A stretch of 64,000 bases of DNA, taken from positions 28,379,204 through 28,443,203 of the forward strand of contig NC_084706.1 in assembly GCF_033807575.1 (NCBI RefSeq), given 5' to 3'. This DNA comes from Cydia pomonella. Its lineage: Eukaryota > Arthropoda > Insecta > Lepidoptera > Tortricidae. This document shows positions 51,504 to 59,964 of this stretch, one piece after another. The notes beneath the pieces are model-generated. The model was not told the origin of the DNA and did not search any database. It saw only the letters and a program-made list of their open reading frames with translations. Each line of letters opens with the position of its first letter. The stretch's first letter is position 1. The translations under genes were made by a program, and so were the position numbers.

Positions 51504-52383
51504 CATATATATCTATCTATGTAAGTATCTGTACCCTTGTTCGGCTGTTGGCACTAGTGGTAGAGTCGTTTGCGATTTATCGCTCAATCGTGATTCAGTT
51601 TGGGTGCGCCATAACCGTTTATGTGCGGCCCACAGATGCCCGCCACTAGATGAAGCATTGTAGGGAGCAGCGGCGTAAGTAAAATATCTTTAGTAGATAT
51701 ACTAGGTTAGAAAGCTCTTGAGTAGCTAATGGGTCTTTCCTTAGGAGGCAACTACACAAAAGATCCCTATGGGTCGAAGTGTATCCGCAAGGGCCCCCGA
51801 AAACTAGAAGACAAGATAAGATAAGGTTAGAAATATAAAACTCCTGTGAGACTCAAACATATAAACAATAATTTTAAACCGGTCCCTCAAGCATTATCAG
51901 TCGAGTAGTCGTTCTTCACGTACCCACGCAGGCGTTCATTTCAATGAAGAGGATCCTCGAAAATAGATCGATACATGTCAAGCGTCTATTCGACTTAATA
52001 ATACGTGAGTGTCCCGTTGAAAGTAATTTTAATAGGTTAGTTATAGTTTGACCAGGGACTGTCTCATTTCAAACATCGACAAAGACATGCACACTGTCTC
52101 TGTCTTACGCTAGTACTAGCACCCACATGATGAGTATAGTTTTATTTCGTCTTATTTACTGATACACTTGGTTTACCAGACTATAAGTGGATTGACTATG
52201 AGTCAGTGAAAGCTTATTTGCTTTCTTTCTTCCTAAGCTGTGCATGAAGTGCTCAAGTGGCTGAAAATAAAACAAGACGTCGGTTATCAAGCTCTATAGA
52301 TGCCATGGCACTACAGTTATGTTCGAATAGAGGCTTCTTATTCACAAAAGATGTACTTAAAATGCAAATTAATTTATTTAGAG
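51504..52383. other. No recognised gene
   Basis: AGGCAACTACACAAAAGATC and CCCTATGGGTCGAAGTGTAT near 51748-51785 recall a lepidopteran LINE 3' region on the minus strand, but I cannot fix its limits. Confidence 0.35.
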
Positions 52384-52699
52384 TAGTGGCGGGCAAACTT
52401 GTTTCATGGCGGGCCAGAAAGTTTAAGAAATTTAAGAGGAAAGCGACAATTGTAGTAAAAATTTATTTTGATTTTCGTAATTTACATTTCTATGTAACAG
52501 TTTTCTTAGTAATGTAGGAAACTTTAGGCCTATTTTTAGTTCATTTACTTTAGACATATTTGTAAAAGGCTGTTTGTTTTCTAAATAAATTTAAAAAAAA
52601 AAACGATTATCGTGGGTCAATGTTATGTACTAATTATTTCATAGGACCAGCGGCGAACCGAATAAAATCTTTTCGCGGGCCGTACTTTGCCCACCATTG
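52384..52699. mobile_element. hAT-type MITE with near-perfect 8-bp target duplication
   Basis: Left end TAGTGGCGGGCAAACTTG, right end in complement CAATGGTGGGCAAAGTACG. Flanks ATTTAGAG (52376-52383) and GTTTAGAG (52700-52707) agree at 7 of 8 positions. GGCGGGCC occurs near both ends. 316 bp with no transposase frame. Confidence 0.75.
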
Positions 52700-52787
52700 G
52701 TTTAGAGCATGGGCGATTGAGATAAAATATTATAAATACTAATTTGAAATGAAGGGTGGAATTTAACTGTGATTAACGATTTCCGAA

Positions 52788-53013
52788 CCGGGTCCAGACG
52801 AGTGTAACGTTAAATGTAATCCATCGTGTAATGCAACAGGAATTCTGCGTGTAGACGGCTCTACAAGCATTACATGTAACTCTCGTGCCTGATCCATCGG
52901 CTGTCGGTTTTTAAGTGCGAACATAAAGGTGCTCGCAGTGCCGCTGCCATCTACACGTTGACGCCATATTACAAGTAAATCTTACATTAGACGTTACATC
53001 CGTCTGGATCCTG
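52788..53013. repeat. MITE with TCCAGACG...TGTAACGT arms
   Basis: Left arm GGGTCCAGACGAGTGTAACG then TTAAATGTAA; right arm complement CAGGATCCAGACGGATGTAA then CGTCTAATGTAA. 226 bp with repeated TGTAA motifs inside. No clear flanking duplication. Confidence 0.7.
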
Positions 53014-53314
53014 CTTACTTTTGCGCAGCGTGAGGCAAAAGCACAATCTATAGGAGTAAATCTGTGGCAGAGGCACGACGCCAATGCGCTATCGATACGA
53101 TTATGGTTCGTGTTCGAATGGAGGAAACAAACGCTTAAATAACGCGTCCAATAACGGCTGGAACGATGGCTGGAAACAAGGACATTGCATGCTTGCGTTT
53201 TGGTTTTTGGTTCCTCTTAGCGCAATTCTTTAAAAATATGTTTAATTTTTATGCTTATAAATATTTCTTACCAGCCACCAGACCAGTTAGGTCTTGTATA
53301 TAAGTAAGTAAATA

Positions 53315-53430
53315 TTATTGATTGCACCACATACAAAACCAATTCAAACCAGAGTTACAATAGAATAAATAAAGGTAGCAACAGGCGGTCTTATCGCTGT
53401 AAGCGATCTCTTCCAGACAACCTTAGGGTA
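53315..53430 (-). mobile_element. LINE 3' end with conserved hairpin
   Basis: Minus strand: TAAGGTTGTCTGGAAGAGA, stem ATCGCT/AGCGAT (53393-53398 with 53402-53407), AAGACCGCCTGTTGC, then GGTGCAATCAATAATATTTA. Confidence 0.7.
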
Positions 53431-53448
53431 GCAGGATATAAAGAACAA

Positions 53449-53815
53449 AAGCGGCCAAGTGCGAGTCGGACTCGCCCATGAAGGGTTCCGTACCATTTAT
53501 GACGTATTAAAAAAAACTACTTACTAGATCTCGTTCAAACCTATTTTCGGTGGAAGTTTGCATGGTAATGTACATCATATATTTTTTTTAGGTTTATCAT
53601 TCTCTTATTTTAGAAGTTACAGGGGGGGGGACACATTTTACCACTTTGGAAGTGTCTCTCGCGCAAACTATTCAGTTTAGAAAAAAATGATATTAGAAAC
53701 CTCATATATATAATTTTTGAAGACCTATCCATAGATACCCCATACGTATGGGTTTGATGAAAAAAGATTTTTTGAGTTTCAGTTCTAAGTATGGGGAACC
53801 CCCAAAATTTATTAA
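53449..53815 (+). repeat. Interspersed repeat, GTGCGAGTCGGACTC family, copy 3 (3' end lost)
   Basis: Matches copies 1 and 2 from AAAGCGGCCAAGTGCGAG to GGAACCCCCAAAATTTATT, then stops. Confidence 0.85.
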
Positions 53816-54423
53816 TTTTTAAAATAAATCGTAAACCCTTAAGTTTCTGAAGTAAAAAGTTTTCTTACGTTTAGACCTAGCAAACGTAAAATGCGCTGTA
53901 TAGAGCGTATGTAATTTTCTCAAGTAGTGAGATAAAGTACTATTTCATAAGCGCTGCGTCCGTGCGGCCGCCATTCGTCTTCACCACAAAATAGGACAAC
54001 TCAGTAGAGGTGCTAATAGTAGTAAAATGAGAGCCTACCTAAATTCTATACACTTAATTACACAACTTGCTCATATAATTTCAGCAGACAACATACGAAT
54101 AATTTATGATCAAGCTGAAACGAAGATCTTAACGAATAAGGAAATTGATATACTTTTTCTACTCCAGCACATTTATTTGTCGATTAAATGGCTGCCTGTG
54201 ATATCAAAATCAACTTAAGAAGCCCGGCCGTGAGCCTAAAAGCAGTATTCTTAAGAATATTCATACAATATTATGCAACGATTGTTTTTTTAACCCTTAT
54301 TATATACCTGTTGCACAAAATACTATGCATCATGTGAAACATAAAATTAAATCAAGGAAGTACCAATATACCATACAAATTAATGCGTGCGTTAATACTT
54401 TTGCTGTTTCTCATATTAACCGA
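53816..54423. other. No recognised gene
   Basis: AT-rich; a 63-codon frame at 54027-54218 has no motif. It could belong to an old element. Confidence 0.3.
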
Positions 54424-54720
54424 ACCATGCGTTCGGCGGGAGCAGCAGCTGAGCTGGCGTCGGTTCGAAAGCGGGCGAAGTACGCAGCGCTGGCGAGCTA
54501 CATATTTGTCCCTCTTGCCGTGGAAACCACGGGCTGTTGGTGTGATGAGGCCAAGACATTTATTGGTGAAGTGGGCAGACGCATGCGGGAGTGTGGTCAT
54601 GACCCTCGCTCCGGGTCGTTTTTGATGCAGAGGTTGTCCATCGCCGTTCAACGTGGCAACGCAGCGAGCGTGATGGGCTCCTTTGCATCTGGAGGGGCGC
54701 GGGGCGAGTTGTGCGGATAG
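54424..54720 (+). pseudogene. 5'-truncated LINE ORF2 C-terminal domain, copy C
   Basis: Reads AAAELASVRKRAKYAALASY, IFVPLAVETTGCWCDEA, FIGEVGRRMRECGHDPRSGS, FLMQRLSIAVQRGNAASVMG, then a stop at 54718. Aligns without gaps to copies A and B across the conserved block. 3' UTR with TTTAGTTCAGTTTAGGTTAA runs to about 54835. The differences between copies suggest several subfamilies. Confidence 0.75.
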
Positions 54721-54889
54721 TTTTTGTATGTCTGTTAGATTTAGGATTTAGTTCAGTTTAGGTTAAGATTTTTGTGTTTGTATAACTTTGTATTTTTACT
54801 TTATACTTTATATACCATATATAAGTAAACAATATCATGTCGATATCATCTATTCAATGCCTAGTAAAGGTAAAAATAATGTATGTATA

Positions 54890-55000
54890 TATAAACTCGT
54901 TATTGTACAAAACACAAAATATAAATATGGCACAGGATAGACAGTACAAAAGCAAACTTATCCCTTTAAGGGATTTCTTCCAGTTAACCTTTGAGTAGAT
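54890..55000 (-). mobile_element. LINE 3' end with variant hairpin
   Basis: Minus strand: CAAAGGTTAACTGGAAGAAA, stem ATCCCT/AGGGAT (54960-54965 with 54969-54974), AAGTTTGCTTTTGTAC. A third version of the stem. Confidence 0.65.
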
Positions 55001-55588
55001 GAGAGTTGATGAAGAACGGTGGACAAATATAGCACTGAGTACAATAGACTAGAGGAAAGTCAGTTAAATTATAAAAGAGGGCTAAAAAAACAGTAGTATT
55101 AGCATAACAAAATATATAGAATACTTATGTTATAAACAATAATTATATAAATATTTATAGTCACAAACAAGTTAACTCTAGTCCGTTAGCCACAGCTTCT
55201 GTAACTGCTTCTTTAATAATCATCATTTATGGAATTCAATCCAGTATGAAAAATAAAAATAACAACTCTATCTTTAATCTTGTAGGATGTTAATAGATTG
55301 AAAGTGCAAAAAAAGTTTCCAGGCAGGTGTTGTGTGTGGGTACCGAAGTCCACTGAGAGTTGGTCAGTAGTTTTATTTATAGGAACTGACTTTCGGAACT
55401 CTGTAAGCGGGATGTACAATGTGCTAACGCCATCTGTTACAAACTAGTGGCATGTCACGGCAGTGACATAGGAGATCGCCACAACCTGATTTCACTTTTT
55501 AATCTTCAAAATTGTATCAAACTATGTAGTTGCTCTGTGAGATGTAGACCTCGTGTTAAACTTCTAAAATGCATAAAAGGAGTGTACA

Positions 55589-55708
55589 GGTTTTAAGGGT
55601 CGGAAACGCGCATGTAATAGCTCTGGTGTTGCAGGCGTCCATAGGCAACGGTGACTGCTTACCAAGTGGGCCGTATGCCTACTTGCCACCGACGTGGTAT
55701 AAAAAAAG
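55589..55708 (+). mobile_element. Short retroposon, GGACCCGGGTACGTCC family, 3' part
   Basis: GGGTCGGAAACGCGCATGTA, GCAGGCGTCCATAGGCAACG and CTTGCCACCGACGTGGTATA then AAAAAA. 5' end missing. Confidence 0.75.
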
Positions 55709-55799
55709 TGACAAATACTTAGTTGAATCGTTATCACAGTGAACTCACAATGGTCTTAAGCGCTATAGACACTATTGGCGCTAAGTCTTTTATGCAAAT

Positions 55800-55985
55800 T
55801 TCCGCATATTGAATTTTTTCAAAAAACTGGATCAACAAAAAAATCTATGTAATCATAGAATCTGATCACAAAATTTCACGAGAATCGGTTAAGAATTGCG
55901 ACCTGCAGAGGAGAACATATGGACATACGAAAGCAAAATGCCCGAGTCGAAACTGAGCTTTCGCTAACGCTTCGGTGAATAATCG
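55800..55985 (+). repeat. Dispersed repeat, GAGGAGAACATATGGACAT family
   Basis: AAAATTTCACGAGAATCGGT, AATTGCGACCTGCAGAGGAG and AACATATGGACATACGAAAG. An inverted copy is at 57296-57480. Confidence 0.65.
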
Positions 55986-56982
55986 TTTTAAAGTGAAACT
56001 CTTAGTTCAATGTCATCAATTTCAACAAAACGCAAAAAGTAAACTTTCCGTACAGGGGAATGAAAACAAACTTACCTTACTGCGTTTCCTTTCCTGTGCT
56101 ATGGCGCTACCCTATCGAATCTAATATTTATAGAGCCGTTCTTATTGTCGCTCCGACACGAATATCTTTATTTATTTCCTCGTGATAAAATAATGTAAAA
56201 TACGAAACGTAACCTGCCATTTATTTTATGTTGGAGATATACTGCCAGCAATTGGAATAAAATGTGCTCATTTCTTTTTTTTGGGTGTCGTTAGGTTATA
56301 TTTGAACGTTTTGAGGGTATTTTTATTTTAACTTTAGGACTTATCGTTCATTATCCGCTTTAACGATATCAATAACTGATATTTATAATCTCGTATTTTT
56401 TTCAAAGATATTTGCCTTCTATTTGGAATTTTGAATTGTTTTCAGATATGCCTGGAAGTATTATCATAAATACGTTCGTAATTATGCGAAACTCACGCCA
56501 AAAATAAATTTTCGTACAACTTTTATAATCTTGATTTCTGATTTTAGGTATTTCCACGGATTTTAAATAGAAAAAATCCACTATAGTAAACCAGTTCACA
56601 AGTAAAGTTCAAGTTTAATCCACCATTCAAATGAGTCTAATTCTTTTCATTGTCTTATTTCTGACCACTTTGTCACGCTTGTATTTGTGTCTTCTATTAG
56701 CTGTAGATTACAATTTACATAAGAAAAATTCTACTCATACAAAAAGCTACGCTCAGACAAAAAACAAGATTTCGATAGTAATTTTGACCCAAATAGGCTC
56801 ACATACAAATGAAATATCTTGCGCACTAACGGTCGTGTCTCAGTTTCTGCACCCCTGACAGACGCAGGCTGCGTTTATTATTAACAGCGCAGCTCAAAAT
56901 GTTGCCGACCGCTGGCAGTTGTAACTCACATAGTTGGCGACGGCTGCTTCACTTTTAAAATATTGTCAGATCTCTAAATCTC
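55986..56982. other. No recognised gene
   Basis: AT-rich; frames at 56402-56599 (minus) and 56631-56858 (plus) have no recognised motifs. Confidence 0.3.
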
Positions 56983-57195
56983 TTTTGATCATTCAAAGGC
57001 GTTAGACAGGGTTTAAAAGAATAACCTTCTCTCAAGCTTCCATAGAATATAATTATAGGTTACTCAGTGCATTAACAAATTAGAATTCTTGAAGAAATGA
57101 CCAATACGAACAGTTATTCAGTTATTAATGGGCTTTAATGGTATTAACTTGGGTGGTGTACCCCAGGGTTCTATTCTAGGTAACCTACACTTATC
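56983..57195 (+). pseudogene. Degraded reverse transcriptase relic
   Basis: TTTGATCATTCAAAGGCG reads FDHSKALDRV, like the RT 'DFSKAFDxV' motif, and 57151 onward reads GGVPQGSILGNL, like the next RT motif. Spacing is too short and frames are broken, so this is a much-decayed LINE. Confidence 0.5.
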
Positions 57196-57295
57196 CTGCA
57201 GTACAAAAACGACATAGAACCCTAGTATTTACTTAGAATCCTGACAAAGACACCGATTTTATTCAGATTTCAATTGTTTTATTTTCAATGAGGTG

Positions 57296-57480
57296 TCGTT
57301 AGCGAAGATCTTCAATTTATCTATGCTTTCGTATGTCCATATGTTCTCCTCTACAGGTCGCAATTCTCAACCAATTTTCGTGAAATTTTGTGAGCAGGTT
57401 CAATAATAAAATATATTTTTTCTGGATTGATTGATTTAGTTTGTGGATTTTTCAAAATGGCGGTGACATACTGTTTTAAG
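57296..57480 (-). repeat. Dispersed repeat, GAGGAGAACATATGGACAT family, inverted copy
   Basis: Contains CTTTCGTATGTCCATATGTT, CTCCTCTACAGGTCGCAATT and CGTGAAATTTTGTGAGCAGG, the complement of 55800-55985. Confidence 0.65.
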
Positions 57481-58095
57481 CAATGCTCCCGAGCTTTACA
57501 ACTCACACAGCTACTAGTATTTAAAAGCTAAATGTTAAACAAAAATTGTAGTCGGGATATATTTACAAATATTTTGCCAATTGGTGTGGCTTTCCTTTTG
57601 TACAGCCGCCGTCCGCCAGCAGTCGGAATGCATTCTAGAATATTCTAGCATCGCCGGATGCTTTTAGTGTCTGAATTGTTGAGGATATTCAAATTAACTC
57701 GTCGGCTGACTTGTGGACCCTTTTTGGAGCGCTGGGCACAAATAGTGTGTTTTGGTGTGAACTTGCTAATATACCTTTATTACAATCGAACGCAAAAATT
57801 GGTTACTTTATATGAAAATTTCCCAGACATCTGTTCTTCTTATGAATAAGTAACTTTAATTCATCAGTGATCCATTTTTAAATCTATTTTTACATTTTTG
57901 TATTCATTTACCTAATTCTAATCTAGCTTCATTTATTTTAAATATGATAAGTGCATCACGCTATATAACTCATTCGAATGGAAAGTCTTAGCAGGGGAAG
58001 AAAGTGGGGTATCGTATTTTCTACCATTAACTTCGCCATCGGTGGGCGTACGTGCCTTACAACACAATGTAATATTATAGTTATTTCTTGTACAA
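57481..58095. other. No recognised feature
   Basis: Spacer; a 63-codon frame at 57658-57849 has no recognised motif. Confidence 0.3.
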
Positions 58096-58139
58096 GGGGG
58101 CAAAGTTGTTGTTTAACTGCTCGTGCTAATATTGATACC
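58096..58139. repeat. Left part of a MITE split by the CR1-like LINE
   Basis: GGGGGCAAAGTTGTTGTTTA begins an arm whose complement GTTAAACAAATTTTGCCTCC lies at 63379-63398, beyond the LINE. Left and right parts join through a shared TACC (58136-58139 and 63301-63304). Total about 138 bp without the insertion. Confidence 0.8.
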
Positions 58140-58499
58140 TGATATAATATTGATGAGGAGAAGGCGGCGCGCTGTCAGAGAAGCAACATCCGCGTTTGTT
58201 TACTCTCTAAACTTAAATCGAAAACTAGTGAAAAAAGTGTTCTTTCTTAATATAAACAAATACCATCGTGTAGCGTATACAATTGACTACCTAACAGTGA
58301 AAAGTGCTTGAAAATTGATCAACGGAGTCGTGAGTTACAAGAGAAATACTTTTAAAAATAATTACTAACGGCCTAAAAGTGCATAACACCGCGGGTGATC
58401 GTGTGTACCAAGCAGCCAATCAGCGTCCGAGCTGCATAAGCGCAAGTTATTAGTGGCATGCAAATGCGAGTCTAAAGATCCCTTATTTCGCTAGCATCT

Positions 58500-58566
58500 C
58501 ACATGGTTATGTAGCTCTACGTGTAAAGCTCCGTCTTCTAATTCGGTGACGTGAGTTCAAACCCGA
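58500..58566 (+). other. tRNA-like segment in the LINE 5' UTR
   Basis: GTCTTCTAATTCGG resembles an anticodon arm with TCT (Arg) in the loop; TATGTAGCTCTACGTGTAAAG upstream recalls a D-arm/A-box and GTGAGTTCAAACCCG a B-box. The T-stem does not pair well, so it cannot be a working tRNA. It may be internal promoter sequence or chance. Confidence 0.35.
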
Positions 58567-58617
58567 ATCGAAGTTAAGCTTTTTATTTTTATTTTTGTTG
58601 TTTGTGTTAGAAACAAA

Positions 58618-59922
58618 ATGCCATCGAGTAAAAGTACGAAAAGCAAAAATAAAAAAACATCTACATGTACAAAATGTAGCCTTGAAATAACAGATAAGGA
58701 CTGCATAAAATGTTCAATTTGCAACATACTGTACCATCTGAATTGCAACACTGTCGTTACAATAAAAAGGTACGTCCTTATGAATAAAAAAACAAGGGAG
58801 GCCTGGAAATGCCACCAATGTTTGAATAATGCATCAAAAAATAAATCCTCGACATCTACTTCTGGAATTGTGGCTAAAAATCAACCAGAGGTAAAAAAGT
58901 CGACAACAACAGAGTCCGAGGATCTGCCAAACAAAAGTGTCAACCAAGTAACTATGAGCACACCTGAACCAGACAGGCTTAGTCTTTCATCGCTACAAAC
59001 ACCGGACAGCTCATTAAACAGTTCAGCAGATATGTCTCTTAACAACAGTATACATAGTATGCCAAATTCCTCGGAAAGTTCGACGATAGCGGAACTCAGA
59101 GACACTATAAGCATCCTTACAACACAGCTTACTAGTGCCCATGAAGAGATTACTAACCTTAATATGGACATCACACGACTTACTAAGAACCAGGCAGATT
59201 TAGAAAGACAGGTTGCTACTCTAAAAAGCTTACTGAATCAAGAATCTCCCTTAAGAAGATCTACTCCGAAACCCAAGAAAAAAAAGGACATCACTGTAAG
59301 CTCTAATGAAAACCGAGTGGCCGAGCTACATTTAACGCCACCCAAGAACTTAGGTACTGAAACTATCGGTAAGAATAACCAAGTAATTACTCAAAAGGTA
59401 CCAATAAAGCAACACCAAAAATCGCTTACTACACCACCTGAATCAAAACAATTCAAGACTGTATACATGTATGGAGGCACCCAATGTGTGGGGTTAGCTT
59501 CGAAAATACTTCACATGCGTCAAGATGAAAAATACCGGGTTCAATCTACTGTAAAGCCAGAGGCGCGGACGCGACATATACTTGAAGATATCAGATCTCA
59601 AGTGTTCACAAGGAATGACAAAATTATATTGTCCGTCGGAGAACATGACAATGACCCCATAGACTTAATTACGAATTTGAACAATGCCTTACAATACTTA
59701 CGAAACTACTCTGTGTTTATACTGTATATTAGGCATAGCAAATATTTAGACAATTATATACTTAATTATATACTTAGAAATTGTTGTAGTAATGAAAATT
59801 GTAAATTTATTGAGGTCTATAATGCAAACCTACGCAATAATAAGTTATTGACCGGATCGACTATAAAAGAGCTTATTATGACTTTATACCTCCAAATCCC
59901 GATATTCCGTTGTGTAGCCTGA
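58618..59922 (+). CDS. LINE ORF1 protein: PHD finger, coiled coil, SGNH-like domain
   Basis: 434 residues, intact. Residues 17-68 hold a perfect C4HC3 PHD-type finger (C17, C20, C32, C35, H40, C43, C65, C68). A Ser/Thr-rich linker follows, then a leucine-rich coiled coil (about 155-210), a basic patch PKPKKKKD, and a C-terminal domain (about 280-434) with VYMYGGTQCVGLA and LSVGEHDNDP. PHD plus esterase-like (SGNH) ORF1 is known in CR1-group LINEs; the protein packages element RNA, with coiled-coil multimerisation inferred. The GTQC segment sits where GDS would carry the catalytic serine, so hydrolase activity is doubtful. ATG chosen because the finger starts 16 residues later and a stop lies upstream. 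Confidence 0.85.
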   Translation: MPSSKSTKSKNKKTSTCTKCSLEITDKDCIKCSICNILYHLNCNTVVTIKRYVLMNKKTREAWKCHQCLNNASKNKSSTSTSGIVAKNQPEVKKSTTTESEDLPNKSVNQVTMSTPEPDRLSLSSLQTPDSSLNSSADMSLNNSIHSMPNSSESSTIAELRDTISILTTQLTSAHEEITNLNMDITRLTKNQADLERQVATLKSLLNQESPLRRSTPKPKKKKDITVSSNENRVAELHLTPPKNLGTETIGKNNQVITQKVPIKQHQKSLTTPPESKQFKTVYMYGGTQCVGLASKILHMRQDEKYRVQSTVKPEARTRHILEDIRSQVFTRNDKIILSVGEHDNDPIDLITNLNNALQYLRNYSVFILYIRHSKYLDNYILNYILRNCCSNENCKFIEVYNANLRNNKLLTGSTIKELIMTLYLQIPIFRCVA

Positions 59923-59964
59923 AATGCGTGGACAAACCTATAGCTGTAAATATGATAAACGGAA

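Noticed and set aside
58881..59174. 97-residue minus-strand frame
   Set aside because: Antisense to ORF1 of the CR1-like LINE; no motif.
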